DNA from: Lysobacter panacisoli
GTDB lineage: Bacteria; Pseudomonadota; Gammaproteobacteria; Xanthomonadales; Xanthomonadaceae
Length of the DNA: 64,000 nt
Assembly: GCF_009765165.1 (NCBI RefSeq)
Contig: NZ_VLNU01000001.1
Span: forward strand, 1,727,001-1,791,000
Direction of reading: 5' to 3'
A model generated the notes under the pieces. It ran no database searches and was not told where the DNA came from. It was given only the letters and a program-made list of their open reading frames with translations. Of the stretch, positions 35,148-47,393 are shown in pieces. The translations under genes and the position numbers were made by a program. Numbering within the stretch: the stretch's first letter is position 1; the number at the start of each line of letters is the position of its first letter.

Positions 35148-37898
35148 ATGACCCAGCCCACGCCTGCCGCTCCGTCCGCCGCCGCCGCCGAGGAACCCCT
35201 GCGCGTCGTCGATTTCGCGCCGCACGATGCGCTGTTGCGCGAGGACGTGAAAACCGTGGGCGCACTGGTGGGCGACATCCTCGCCGAGCAGCGCGGGCCC
35301 GAGTTCCTCGCCGAAGTCGAACGCCTGCGCCGCGCCGCGATCCGTCGTCGCGAATCCAACGCGCCCGTGGCCGAACTCGCGCAGGCGCTGGCCGGTACCG
35401 AGCTGGAACACGCAGGCGATCTGGTGCGTGCGTTCGCGACCTATTTCCAGGCGGTCAACGTCGCCGAGCGCGTGCATCGCATCCGCCGCCGCCGCGACTA
35501 CGAACGCCAGGGTGCGGACCTGCAACCCGGCGGATTGCGCGAAGTGCTCAGCACGCTGGCTGCGCAGGGCGTGAGCCTGGACGATGTGGTCGCGCTGCTG
35601 CCGCGGTTGCGCATCGAGCCGGTGTTCACCGCGCATCCGACCGAAGCGGTGCGGCGCGCGCTGCTGGAAAAAGAACGGCAGATCGTCACGTGCCTGATCG
35701 ACGACATCGATCGCAGCCGCACGCCGTACGAACACCGTGCCGACCTGGAACGCATGCGCCTGGCGCTCACTGCCAGTTGGCAAACCGCTGAGGCACCGCC
35801 GGCGAAACCGAGCGTCGCGGACGAGTTCGAGCACGTCGGCTTCTACCTGTCCGACGTGCTGTACCGCGTGCTGCCGGTGTTCTACGAGATCTTCGAGGAT
35901 GCGCTGCGGGGCGCCTACGGCGAGGGGGTGCGTGCACCGACGGTGCTCGGCTTCGGCACCTGGGTCGGTGGCGACATGGACGGCAACCCGAATGTCGGCG
36001 CCGACACCATCGCCGCGACGCTCGCGGGCCAGCGCTCGCTGGTGCTCGGTGCATACCGGCAGGAAGTCGCCACGCTGGGCGAACTGCTCAGCCAGTCGTT
36101 GAGCCGCGTCGGCGTCGCCGACGAGGTACTCGCGCGCATCGAGGAATATCGCTACCTGCTGCCCAAGGCCGCCGCCGCGCTCAAGCCGCGCCACGCCGAC
36201 ATGCCGTATCGCAACCTGCTCAGCCTGATGGGTGCGCGCCTGCGCGCGACTGCGGACGACCACGTGCACGGCTATCCCGATGCCACCGCCTTCCTCGCCG
36301 ACGTGGCGATGATCGAGGACAGCTTGCGCGCGCACCACGGCGAGCATGCGGGCGGTTTCGCGGTGCGTCGCCTGCGTCGCCGCGTCGAGTGCTTCGGATT
36401 CCATCTCGCAAGCCTGGACCTGCGCCAGGACTCGTCCACGCACGATGCCGCGCTCGCGGAAGTGCTGGGCGACGCGCAGTGGGAGTCGCACACGCGCGAG
36501 GAACGGGCGCATCGCCTGCATGCGCTGCTCGACGGCAGCGTGCCCGCGCCGGGCATCGGCAATGGCACTGCGCGGCCGACGCTGGACGTGTTCCGTGCAG
36601 TCGCGCGCCTGCGTCCGCGCTACGGCACGCGTGCGTTCGGTCCGTACATCGTCAGCATGAGTCGCAGCGCTGCAGACGCCCTCGCGGTGCTCGCGCTGGC
36701 GCGCGTGGCCGGCTGTGTCGATGGCGACGGCCGCGTGCCGCTGGACGTGGCGCCGCTGTTCGAAACGGTGGACGACCTCGACGCTGCCGCCGACACGCTG
36801 CGCGCGCTGTTCGCCGATCCGGTCTATCGCGAACACCTCGCCGCGCGCGGCAACCGCCAGGTGGTGATGCTCGGCTATTCCGACAGCGCGAAGGACGGCG
36901 GCATGCTGGCCTCGCGCTGGGCGCTGCAACGTACGCAGATCGCACTGACCGCGCTGGCGCAGGAAAGCGGCGTGCGCATCGCGTTCTTCCACGGACGCGG
37001 TGGCTCGATCAGCCGCGGCGGCGGAAAGACCGAGCGTGCCGTGATCGCCGCGCCGCGCGGTTCGGTCGACGGTTACCTGCGCCTGACCGAGCAGGGCGAG
37101 GTGATCCACCGCAAGTACGGTATCCGCGCCATCGCACTGCGCAACCTCGAACAGGCCGCCGGCGCTGTGCTGCGCGCGACCCTGCGTCCGCGTCCGCCCG
37201 AACCGCGCGAGGAGCGCTGGCGTTCGATCGCCGGCGAGCTGGCGCGCGACGCGCGCCGGCATTACCGCGCGCTGGTGCACGAGAATCCCGACTTTCCCGC
37301 GTACTTCCGCGCGGCGACGCCGATCGACGTGATCGAACGCCTGCGCATCGGTTCGCGTCCGAGCAAGCGCGCCGGCACCGGCGACGTCGGTTCGCTGCGC
37401 GCGATCCCGTGGGTGTTCGCGTGGTCGCAGAACCGCGCCGGGCTCACCGCGTGGTACGGCGTCGGCAGCGCGCTTGAGCAGGCACTGCGCACGCACGGCC
37501 GCGACACGCTGGCCGAGATGGCGCGCGACTGGCCATTCTTCGGCACGCTCATCGACGATCTGGAGATGATGCTCGCCAAGTCCGATCCGGACATCTTCGA
37601 GCGCTACTCGCAACTCGCCGGCGAGCTGCACGATCGTTTCCATCCCGGCATCGCCGCGGAGTTCGAACGCACGCGCGCAGCGGTGCTGGCGATCAAGGGC
37701 AGCGACGAACTGCTGGCGGGCGATTACCGCCTGCGCCAGTCGATCCGCCTGCGCAATCCGTACGTCGATCCGATCAGCGTGTTGCAGGTCGACCTGCTGC
37801 GTCGCTGGCGCGAGGCGGGTAGCCCCGACGATGCGCTGTACCAGGCGCTGGTGGCGACGGTGAACGGGATTTCGGCAGGCATCCAGAACACCGGCTGA
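35148..37898 (+). CDS. ppc: Phosphoenolpyruvate carboxylase
   Basis: 916 residues, the usual bacterial length. Catalytic and binding motifs: VFTAHPTEAVRR with the essential His (H163), GTWVGGDMDGNPNV, LGYSDSAKDGG with the catalytic Lys, FHGRGGSISRGGG (the glycine-rich loop) and the C-terminal GISAGIQNTG that ends the family. The enzyme makes oxaloacetate from PEP and bicarbonate, refilling the TCA cycle in the cytosol. A TAGGCT box lies 7 bases before the ATG, so the transcript may be nearly leaderless. Confidence 0.97.
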   Translation: MTQPTPAAPSAAAAEEPLRVVDFAPHDALLREDVKTVGALVGDILAEQRGPEFLAEVERLRRAAIRRRESNAPVAELAQALAGTELEHAGDLVRAFATYFQAVNVAERVHRIRRRRDYERQGADLQPGGLREVLSTLAAQGVSLDDVVALLPRLRIEPVFTAHPTEAVRRALLEKERQIVTCLIDDIDRSRTPYEHRADLERMRLALTASWQTAEAPPAKPSVADEFEHVGFYLSDVLYRVLPVFYEIFEDALRGAYGEGVRAPTVLGFGTWVGGDMDGNPNVGADTIAATLAGQRSLVLGAYRQEVATLGELLSQSLSRVGVADEVLARIEEYRYLLPKAAAALKPRHADMPYRNLLSLMGARLRATADDHVHGYPDATAFLADVAMIEDSLRAHHGEHAGGFAVRRLRRRVECFGFHLASLDLRQDSSTHDAALAEVLGDAQWESHTREERAHRLHALLDGSVPAPGIGNGTARPTLDVFRAVARLRPRYGTRAFGPYIVSMSRSAADALAVLALARVAGCVDGDGRVPLDVAPLFETVDDLDAAADTLRALFADPVYREHLAARGNRQVVMLGYSDSAKDGGMLASRWALQRTQIALTALAQESGVRIAFFHGRGGSISRGGGKTERAVIAAPRGSVDGYLRLTEQGEVIHRKYGIRAIALRNLEQAAGAVLRATLRPRPPEPREERWRSIAGELARDARRHYRALVHENPDFPAYFRAATPIDVIERLRIGSRPSKRAGTGDVGSLRAIPWVFAWSQNRAGLTAWYGVGSALEQALRTHGRDTLAEMARDWPFFGTLIDDLEMMLAKSDPDIFERYSQLAGELHDRFHPGIAAEFERTRAAVLAIKGSDELLAGDYRLRQSIRLRNPYVDPISVLQVDLLRRWREAGSPDDALYQALVATVNGISAGIQNTG

Positions 37899-38003
37899 CG
37901 TTCCGTCCGGGTTGGCTGAACGGTGACGGCAGACGTCCGGAATTCACATCCGGCTCGGAATCGCCGGCGTATGCTCATCCTGCCGCCACTGCGGGAGCCG
38001 GCC

Positions 38004-38564
38004 ATGAAGCGCGTGTTCTCGATCCTCTGTGCAGCCTTGCTGCTGGCCGGCTGCGCAACTACCCCGGCCGTGTTCACCGACTTCGACCCGGGCGTCAACT
38101 TCGGCGAGTACCGGACCTACCGCTGGGCGGAGAAGCCGGAAGGATTCTCGCCGCTGCAGCAGCAACGGATGATCGCCGCCGTGGACGCCAAGCTGCGCGA
38201 ACGCGGCTGGACGCAGTCCACCACGCCGCAGGTCGATCTGGTCGGTCGCATCGTGACCGAAACCCGCTATCGCATGGACAGCTACAACTACGGCCCGATG
38301 TGGGGCGGTTGGGGTTGGGGCGGCTGCTGCTGGGGTTCGGGATGGGGTGCGTGGGGCGGCTACAACAGCACGACCATGCGCAGTTACACCTACGGCACCT
38401 TCGTGATCGACATGTTCGATGCGCAGACGCGTCGTCCGCTCTGGCGCGGTATCGCAATGGGCACCGTTCCGGATTCGCCCATCGATCAAACCACCGCGAT
38501 GCAGGCCGGCATCGATCGGATGTTCGCGCAGTTCCCGCCGGTCGCGATCGCGCAGGCGCCTTGA
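38004..38564 (+). CDS. DUF4136-like lipoprotein
   Basis: 186 residues from ATG 38004. Lipoprotein signal MKRVFSILCAALLLAGC (Cys17). The mature part has the DUF4136 pattern: VFTDFDPGVNFGEYRTYRWA near the start, then VDAKLRERGWTQSTTPQVDL and FVIDMFDAQTRRPLWRGIA. Between the two halves is a strikingly Gly/Trp-rich insert (about residues 93-116). Function unknown; the family is widespread in envelope lipoproteins. A TATGCT -10-like box lies at 37970. Confidence 0.85.
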   Translation: MKRVFSILCAALLLAGCATTPAVFTDFDPGVNFGEYRTYRWAEKPEGFSPLQQQRMIAAVDAKLRERGWTQSTTPQVDLVGRIVTETRYRMDSYNYGPMWGGWGWGGCCWGSGWGAWGGYNSTTMRSYTYGTFVIDMFDAQTRRPLWRGIAMGTVPDSPIDQTTAMQAGIDRMFAQFPPVAIAQAP

Positions 38565-38678
38565 TGACCTGCGCCACGTCCTCGTAGATCGAGCGCGCCG
38601 TATCCAGCAAACTCCACGTCGTTGCCCTCGCGGGCCATCGATGGGCTTCGCTACGGCGGACGCTACGTCGAAGGATGA

Positions 38679-39890
<1,212 letters not shown>

Positions 39891-39898
39891 GCGCCGCC

Positions 39899-40729
39899 AT
39901 GCAACGCATCGAACATCGCGCCTGCTTCGGTGGCTGGCAGCACGTCTATCGCCACACCTCGGCTACGCTCGACGGCGAGGCGACGTTCGCCGTATACCTG
40001 CCGCCGCAGGCCGAACAGCGCGCGTGCCCGGTGCTGTACTGGCTCTCGGGCCTCACCTGCACCGAGCAGAACTTCATCACCAAGGCCGGCGCGCAGCGTT
40101 ACGCCGCCGAGCACGGCGTCATCCTCGTCGCACCGGACACCAGCCCGCGCGGGCCCGGCGTCGCCGATGCGGACGCGTACGACCTCGGCCAGGGCGCGGG
40201 CTTCTACGTCGATGCCACGCAGGCGCCGTGGGCGTCGCACTACCGCATGTTCGATTACGTGTCGAACGAACTCCCGGCGCTGATCGAGGCGCAGTTCCCG
40301 GCGACGCGGGCGCGTGCGATCAGCGGGCATTCGATGGGCGGCCACGGCGCGCTCGTCGTCGCGTTGAAGAATCCCGGTCGCTACCGCAGCGTGTCGGCGT
40401 TCTCGCCGATCGTCGCGCCGTCGGAAGTGCCGTGGGGACAGAAGGCGTTCGCCGCGTACCTTGGCGAGGATCGCGAGGCCTGGAAGGCGTGGGACGCGAG
40501 CGCACTGGTCGCGAACGCGACGGAACGCTTGCCGCTGCTGGTCGATCAGGGCGAGGCGGACGAATTCCTGTCCACGCAGCTGCGTCCCGATCGCCTGCGC
40601 GAAGCCTGCGAGGCCGCCGGTCATCCGCTCGACCTGCGCCTGCGTCCCGGTTACGACCACAGCTACTACTTCATCGCCAGTTTCATCGGTGAGCACATCG
40701 CCCACCACGCGGCGGCGTTGAAGGGCTGA
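39899..40729 (+). CDS. fghA: S-formylglutathione hydrolase
   Basis: 276 residues, 8 bases after adhC and certainly co-transcribed. Esterase-D fold: [20 protein letters not shown] near the start, nucleophile ISGHSMGG (S145), Asp in QGEADEF (D221) and His in GYDHSYYF (H254). The enzyme releases formate and glutathione from S-formylglutathione, the second step of formaldehyde detoxification in the cytosol. The convergent small gene on the other strand ends 6 bases later. Confidence 0.96.
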   Translation: MQRIEHRACFGGWQHVYRHTSATLDGEATFAVYLPPQAEQRACPVLYWLSGLTCTEQNFITKAGAQRYAAEHGVILVAPDTSPRGPGVADADAYDLGQGAGFYVDATQAPWASHYRMFDYVSNELPALIEAQFPATRARAISGHSMGGHGALVVALKNPGRYRSVSAFSPIVAPSEVPWGQKAFAAYLGEDREAWKAWDASALVANATERLPLLVDQGEADEFLSTQLRPDRLREACEAAGHPLDLRLRPGYDHSYYFIASFIGEHIAHHAAALKG

Positions 40730-40735
40730 GCGAAC

Positions 40736-41083
40736 CTACGCCTTCGTCACGTCGCGCAGTTCCCACGCGCTGCCGGCGAGCCAGCGCAGGCGCTGGCGAA
40801 GCAGCTCGCCGGACAGGGATGTCGTCGCGACCAGGTCGATGTGCAGATCGGCCTGTTCGCCGTGCACGGCGGCGCCGGGATCCGTTGCGCCGAGTGCGGG
40901 GTCGATCGCGTCGGGATCGTCCTGCTTCGCCTTCCAGCGTTCGAACAGCGCCGGCGTGCGCAGTGCCGCCTCCAGCTGTTCGGCGAAGCCTTCCGCGCTA
41001 ACCGCGGTGAACGACAGCGAGGCGTCGCTGCCGCGCGCGCGTTGGGCGTCGGGAAGGCGGATGTAGTAACGGGCGGCGGGCAT
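40736..41083 (-). CDS. Small conserved-type hypothetical protein
   Basis: 115 residues from ATG 41083, with GGAG upstream. Reads like a short beta-alpha domain (ARYYIRLPDAQRARGSDASL, GFAEQLEAALRTPALFERWK, LHIDLVATTSLSGELLRQRL). No signal peptide or membrane segment. Not recognised as a known family. Confidence 0.65.
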   Translation of the reverse strand: MPAARYYIRLPDAQRARGSDASLSFTAVSAEGFAEQLEAALRTPALFERWKAKQDDPDAIDPALGATDPGAAVHGEQADLHIDLVATTSLSGELLRQRLRWLAGSAWELRDVTKA

Positions 41084-41195
41084 GGTGTGTCTCCGGGCGA
41101 GTCGACACGAGTCTAGTGATGGCGTGTTGTCGCCACCGTGAACACCGCCTGCGGAGGACGACGCGGCATGCAGGGTCTGCATGCCGCGTGCACGA

Positions 41196-42143
41196 TCAAC
41201 CGGTGAACTTCTGCCCTTCGGCCGCGAAGCCGATCACCACCGCGCCCTTGCCGACATTGACCATGCCGGTGAGGCTCATCACGCTCTCGAACATCTCGAC
41301 GTTGTTGGCGGCGCACGCATCGCGCAGGCGTTCATAGCCGGGCAGGGCGCGCAGGTGTTCCAGCTCGCCGCCGTAGCTCAGGCACATCGTCGGGGTGAGC
41401 AGTTCGTTGCGCTCGACGCGATGGGCGACGTGCTCGAACAGCTTGGCCACCGCCGGCTCGAAACCCTTGATCTTCGCCACCGGGCCGGTTTCGCCGCGAT
41501 TGGCGTGCAGTATCGGCTTGATGTCGAGCGCGCTGCCAAGCGCAGCGCTGAGCAGGCCGACACTGCGGTCGCCCTTGGCGCGTGCACGGTTGCGCAGGTA
41601 GTAGAGATCCGGCGGCACCATGTAGCCCTGCGTGTGCAGCGCCAGGTGTTCCAGGCGCGCGCGGATCTTCGGCGCGCCCTCACCGGCCGCGCGCAGGCGC
41701 ACCGCTTCCACCGCGCTGACGCCCTGTGCGGCGAACAGGTTCTGCGTGTCGATCACGCGCAGCGCGAACGGTGTCGCGTTGCCCGCGCCGGCGCGCACGG
41801 TCTTGTAGTCGTTGAGGATCGCGAAGCTCGCCTGCTGCGCGTTGTCGAAGATCGGACTGCGCGTCTTCGTGATCGTCATGCAGAAGACGTAGTCGTAGTC
41901 GATCACCAGCCGGTTGAGGAACAGATCGTGGATCTGTTGCACCGAGTACGGCATGGTCTCGGCCTCGTGGCCGCGTTCGGCCACGTGGGCGTGCAGGAAC
42001 TCGAGCGTGGCTTGCTCGTCCCGGTGGTCCGCCAGCACGGCTTCGCCGATGCGGACGGTGATCGGCAACACGGTGACCTCGTGTTGCTGCAGGTAATGCA
42101 AAGGCAGGTCGCAGGCGGAATCGACAACGAGTCCGATGCGCAT
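41196..42143 (-). CDS. DegV-family (EDD-fold) lipid-binding protein
   Basis: 315 residues from ATG 42143 with GGGAGGGG upstream. Opening MRIGLVVDSACDLP is the DegV signature, and TITKTRSPIFDNAQQASFAI, GYMVPPDLYYLRNRARAKGD and LLSAALGSALDIKPILHANR follow in family order. DegV/FakB proteins bind fatty acids for phosphorylation in Gram-positives; in Proteobacteria the role is unclear. The gene is followed in the - strand by a small hypothetical gene and preceded by the HCCA-isomerase-like gene. Confidence 0.9.
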   Translation of the reverse strand: MRIGLVVDSACDLPLHYLQQHEVTVLPITVRIGEAVLADHRDEQATLEFLHAHVAERGHEAETMPYSVQQIHDLFLNRLVIDYDYVFCMTITKTRSPIFDNAQQASFAILNDYKTVRAGAGNATPFALRVIDTQNLFAAQGVSAVEAVRLRAAGEGAPKIRARLEHLALHTQGYMVPPDLYYLRNRARAKGDRSVGLLSAALGSALDIKPILHANRGETGPVAKIKGFEPAVAKLFEHVAHRVERNELLTPTMCLSYGGELEHLRALPGYERLRDACAANNVEMFESVMSLTGMVNVGKGAVVIGFAAEGQKFTG

Positions 42144-42235
42144 GGTTCCCCTCCCGGAATGAGCGCTGGCTTTCGAAGTGTGACGGCCAGCATACCCGTT
42201 TCGCGTCCGAGGTCGCGTATTGCTTTCGTCAGGGG

Positions 42236-42883
42236 TCAGCGCCGGCGCTGCAGTCCGACCGGCAGCGCGCCGAGCCGCTGCATTTCCGGATCGTCCAGGA
42301 CGGCCGGGTCGCGTAGCGCGGCCAGGGCGAAGCCGAGGGCATCGTTGCCCCAGAACAGGTCCGACCCGATCGCCAGCGTGGGCACGCCGTAGACGCCCGC
42401 GGCGATGGCCTGGTCGGTGTTCGTGCGCAGCGCGGCCTTGGTTTCCGGGGCGTCCAGCGCCTCTGCGGGGACATCGAGTGCGGCCATCAGCGGCACCAGC
42501 GCTTCGACGCTGTCGCCTGCACGGCCCTGCACCCACAGCCAGTCGAACACCGAATCCACCGCTTCGCGCGTGTCGCCGGCGGCGATGCTCAGGCGCAGCG
42601 CCGGCAGCGGATTGAACGGATGCGCCGGCGGGAAGCGCAGCGGCACGCCGACCTCGCGCGCCAGGTACAGGACGTGCCGGTAGGTGAATTCGCGCTTGCC
42701 GGGGATCTCGGCCGGGCCCTTCTGGCCGCAGGCATCGAGCACCGCGGCGAACACGATCGGCACCAGCCGCACCGGCGCGCCGGCGATCTCGCGATCGCGC
42801 AGCAGCGGCTTCATCCGCTGCCACTGCAGATACGAGAACGGCGAGATGAAGTCGAAATACCAGGTCAGCGGGACGCGATCCAT
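42236..42883 (-). CDS. 2-Hydroxychromene-2-carboxylate isomerase / DsbA-like thioredoxin-fold protein
   Basis: 215 residues from ATG 42883, preceded by GAGGAG. The kappa-GST/HCCA isomerase pattern is clear: TWYFDFISPFSYLQWQRMK at the start with the catalytic Ser in place of the DsbA cysteines, VYGVPTLAIGSDLFWGND at the cis-Pro loop. Known members isomerise an intermediate of naphthalene breakdown using glutathione, but no aromatic pathway is near, so the real substrate may differ. It stands 11 bases downstream of a small DUF1761 membrane gene. Confidence 0.85.
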   Translation of the reverse strand: MDRVPLTWYFDFISPFSYLQWQRMKPLLRDREIAGAPVRLVPIVFAAVLDACGQKGPAEIPGKREFTYRHVLYLAREVGVPLRFPPAHPFNPLPALRLSIAAGDTREAVDSVFDWLWVQGRAGDSVEALVPLMAALDVPAEALDAPETKAALRTNTDQAIAAGVYGVPTLAIGSDLFWGNDALGFALAALRDPAVLDDPEMQRLGALPVGLQRRR

Positions 42884-42894
42884 GCGCGATCTCC

Positions 42895-43299
42895 TCAGTG
42901 CCAGGCGCCCAGGATCAGGCCGTACAGGCTGAACTGCACGATGTGGTAGCCGGCGTCGATCATCCACAGCTTCAGGCTGCGCTGGGCGAAGGCGTAGTTG
43001 ATGCCGAAGCTCATCGCCACGAAGAACAGGCCGACCACGAATCCGGCGCCGAAGCCGTTGGCGGCGCTGGCGTCATGGCCGAGGAACACCGCGAAGATCA
43101 ACGCGGACAACAGGCTGCAGACGAAGGCGGTGGCGAAGATGCGCGCCGGATGCGAGGGGGCGCTGTCCGGGTCGATCCCGGCTTCGCGGCACCACGCACG
43201 CTTGAACAGCGGCCCGTACCACAGGCCGCCAAGGACGAAAGCCGATGCGGCGGCGGCGATCACCGCGAGCCAGTTGAGATCGATCTGCGGCATGTTCAT
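42895..43299 (-). CDS. DUF1761 family membrane protein
   Basis: 134 residues. Four hydrophobic segments with the DUF1761 start (NWLAVIAAAASAFVLGGLWY, then GPLFKRAWCREAG in the loop). Function unknown; typical small inner-membrane protein. Translation begins at ATG 43299 right after GGGGGGCCTCCA; a second in-frame ATG is at 43293. Confidence 0.85.
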   Translation of the reverse strand: MNMPQIDLNWLAVIAAAASAFVLGGLWYGPLFKRAWCREAGIDPDSAPSHPARIFATAFVCSLLSALIFAVFLGHDASAANGFGAGFVVGLFFVAMSFGINYAFAQRSLKLWMIDAGYHIVQFSLYGLILGAWH

Positions 43300-43390
43300 T
43301 GGAGGCCCCCCGAGCCGAAGGGCGCAGCAAGCGCGCCCGATGCCGGCAGGATACGCCGCGGCGGGGAGAAGCGCGGCGCGATCCGATACG

Positions 43391-43441
43391 TCCCTCTCCC
43401 TTGCGGGAGAGGGACAGGCCGCGCAGCGGCCAGGGAGAGGG
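43391..43441. repeat. CCCTCTCCC-type dispersed element
   Basis: TCCCTCTCCC TTGC GGGAGAGGGA hairpin followed by ACAGGCCGCGCAGCGGCC and AGGGAGAGGGG. Related elements lie at 55678-55788 and 55832-55969. It sits directly behind the stop of the amidohydrolase on the - strand and may serve as that gene's terminator. Confidence 0.85.
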
Positions 43442-43445
43442 GCGA

Positions 43446-44845
43446 TCAGCGCGCCGCGGGCTGCGGATACGCGCGCGGCAGGCCACCCTGTTCGGCCGGC
43501 GTGGCGGTGCGCAGGTAGCGGTCGCGCAGTTCGGTCTGGCGGCTGCGCATCTCGATCGCGCGTCCGTCCATCCACACCTGCAGCGCAACGGCGTTGACCT
43601 CGAGCGGATCGCCGCTCCACAGCACCAGGTCGGCGCGCTTGCCCGGCGCGATGGTGCCGAGGCGGTCGGCGACGCCGAAGGTATCCGCCGGCACCCGGGT
43701 CAGGCCGGCGAGGCCGTCTTCCCACGGCAGACCGTTGGCGACGGCGTTGCCCGCGAGCTGGCGGATCTTGCGCGCGTTGTGCGAGGCGTCGCCGGCCTGC
43801 GAGAAGCCGACCTGCACGCCTGCCGCGCGCAGTCGCGCGGCGTTCTCCATCGTCGCGCCGATCTGGTCGAAGTCCGACGGCAGGTTGCCGAGTGGATTGA
43901 CGAACACCGGCACTTTCGCCGAAGCCAGCGACGGCGCCACGCGCCACGCTTCGGCGCCGCCGGCGATGGCGATGCGCACGTTGTGGCGCGCGGACCAGCG
44001 CAGCAACTGGCGGATGTCGGCGGCACGATCGACCGCGACGACCACGCGGCCGCCCCCGTTCAGGTATTTCGCCAGTGCGGTGCGTCCGGCCGGCGTGAGC
44101 AGCGCGGCGTTCGCGTCCGGCGGAATGCGCCCGCGGACTTCGTCGATGAGCTGGTCGAGGATCATCCACTGCGCCGCACGCGAGTTGCCCGACAGCCCGG
44201 CCGCGTCGCCGCCGATGCGCAGGAACAGTTCGCGCGGACCGATCGGATCGGCACTGCCGTCCAGGCGGACCACGCCGCCCTGTCCGGCGACGATCGAACC
44301 GCCACTCGCGGTACCCGCACCGAGCAGCGTCCAGCCGATGCCTTCGATGCGCGTCACCGGGATCAGGATCGAGTCCGGGTTGAACGCCAGCGTGACGTCG
44401 AACTCCGGCCGCACCGTCATCTGCTTGGTGTCGGCGCCCAGCGCGAGCGTGTCGTCGACGGTCGCCTTCTCGCCGGAAACTTCCTCCAGCCCAATCTCGG
44501 TGATGCCGCCGAACAGCGTCGGCGTGAGCGGACGTCCCTGCGCGTCGATCACCTGCGCGCCGGCCGGCGGCGCGAGGCCGGTGCCGATCGCGCGGATGGT
44601 GCCGCCGCTGACCAGCACGTCGGCGCCCTTGAGCGTGCCCTGCGCGGTGGCGGTGTGCACGGTCGCGTTGCGGATCAGCAGTTCCTGCGCGCCGGCGGTC
44701 ATCGACGCCAGCAGCAGGCCGAGCAGCAGGAAGCTGCGACCGGTGCCGCGCACGTAGGACCAGCGCATGTCGCGTTCGCAGCAGGCCAGTTCGAAGGTAT
44801 CGGTCGGCCGGTTGTGCCGCGAGCGACGGAATTCGATGAAGCGCC

Positions 44846-44849
<4 letters not shown>
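43446..44849 (-). CDS. Secreted amidohydrolase (second of a coupled pair)
   Basis: 467 residues from a GTG at 44849 that overlaps the preceding stop (GTGA) and has GGGAGG six bases upstream; ATG 44768 would give 440 residues beginning MRWSYVRGTG but has no ribosome-binding site. With the GTG start the export signal (SFLLLGLLLASMTAGAQE) begins at about residue 38, an unusually long n-region. The body is a degenerate amidohydrolase: RPLTPTLFGGITEIGLEEVS replaces the standard D-x-H-x-H, and the C-terminal LGTIAPGKRADLVLWSGDPL is typical. Loss of the first metal His pair suggests reduced or altered catalysis. Probably works with the upstream gene. Confidence 0.8.
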
Positions 44850-46297
<1,448 letters not shown>

Positions 46298-46454
46298 GGT
46301 TTTCCCCGGGGATGTGCGGCACACAACCCCCGCACCGTAGCGGCTGCGGCCGCGCGCTGCCAACCCTGACGATGGTCATAAGGGCGTGACAGAATGCCCG
46401 GTTAGACGGCCCGGAGAGGCCGTCGCACTACAACTACAAGAGGAGACACTCCCG

Positions 46455-47231
46455 ATGAAAGACAAGGAACAGATCGTCGACAACTGGCTGCCACGCTACA
46501 CCGGCGTGCCGCTGGACGCTTTCGGCGAACACATCCTGCTGACCAACTTCGGCGGCTACCTGCACACCTTCGCACGGCTCACCGGCGCGGAAGTGGTCGG
46601 CATGGACCGGCCGATGCCCAGCGCCACCGCCGACGGCATCACCATGATCAACTTCGGCATGGGCAGCCCGAACGCGGCGACGATGATGGACCTGCTCAGC
46701 GCGACCATGCCCAAGGCGGTGCTCTTCCTGGGCAAGTGCGGCGGGCTGAAGAAGAAGAACCAGCTGGGCGACCTGGTCCTGCCGATCGCGGCGATCCGCG
46801 GCGAAGGCACCAGCGACGACTACCTGCCGCCGCAGGTGCCGGCGCTCCCGGCGTTCGCGCTGCAGCGCGCGGTGTCGACGATGATCCGCGACCTCGGCCA
46901 CGACTACTGGACCGGCACGGTCTACACGACCAATCGCCGTGTCTGGGAACACGACGAGGGGTTCAAGGAGCGCCTGCGTGCGATGCGCTGCATGGCCATC
47001 GACATGGAAACCGCGACGATCTTCGCCGCCGGCTTCGCCAACCGCATTCCGTGCGGCGCGCTGTTGCTGGTGTCGGACCAGCCGATGATTCCCGAAGGCG
47101 TGAAGACCGAAGCGTCCGACGCGCGCGTCAGCGCCGACTACGTGGACAACCACATCAACGTCGGCATCGAAGCGCTCAAGCTGATCCGCCGCAACGGCAA
47201 GTCGGTGCGGCACCTGCGCTTCGACGAGTGA
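46455..47231 (+). CDS. amn: AMP nucleosidase (short type)
   Basis: 258 residues from ATG 46455, AGAGGAGA upstream. Nucleoside-phosphorylase fold of the AMP-nucleosidase kind: KAVLFLGKCGGLKKKNQLGD, LVLPIAAIRGEGTSDDYLPP, and MAIDMETATIFAAGFANRIP with the ribose-binding Met-Glu, then LLVSDQPM with the catalytic Asp. It hydrolyses AMP to adenine and ribose 5-phosphate in the cytosol. The N-terminal extension of the E. coli enzyme is absent, as in several other groups. Confidence 0.9.
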   Translation: MKDKEQIVDNWLPRYTGVPLDAFGEHILLTNFGGYLHTFARLTGAEVVGMDRPMPSATADGITMINFGMGSPNAATMMDLLSATMPKAVLFLGKCGGLKKKNQLGDLVLPIAAIRGEGTSDDYLPPQVPALPAFALQRAVSTMIRDLGHDYWTGTVYTTNRRVWEHDEGFKERLRAMRCMAIDMETATIFAAGFANRIPCGALLLVSDQPMIPEGVKTEASDARVSADYVDNHINVGIEALKLIRRNGKSVRHLRFDE

Positions 47232-47256
47232 GCGCAGCGCTGGCAGCGTGATGAAA

Positions 47257-47371
47257 ACAACAGGGCCGGCGAAAGCCGGCGCCAAGTGAGATGGAGAAAC
47301 AACAGGGCCGGCGAAAGCCGGCGCCAAGTGAGATGGAGAAACAACAGGGCCGGCGAAAGCCGGCCCTGTGC
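47257..47371. repeat. Triplicated hairpin / terminator array behind amn
   Basis: Three tandem copies, period 42 bp (47257, 47299, 47341), each with GCCGGC GAAA GCCGGC. The third copy extends the stem to ACAGGGCCGGC GAAA GCCGGCCCTGT, 11 perfect pairs. It lies between amn and the convergent small secreted gene, so it probably terminates both; earlier copies carry the shorter stem only. Confidence 0.85.
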
Positions 47372-47393
47372 GTTACTGCCCGATGTCGCGACT

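Noticed and set aside
34572..37643. Antisense ORF of 1023 residues opposite ppc
   Set aside because: Shadow of ppc; composition skewed and no recognisable domain.
41378..41683. Arg-rich small ORFs such as the one opposite-frame in degV
   Set aside because: Frame shadows within real genes, with the typical Arg/Ser/Thr bias of wrong frames in high-GC DNA.
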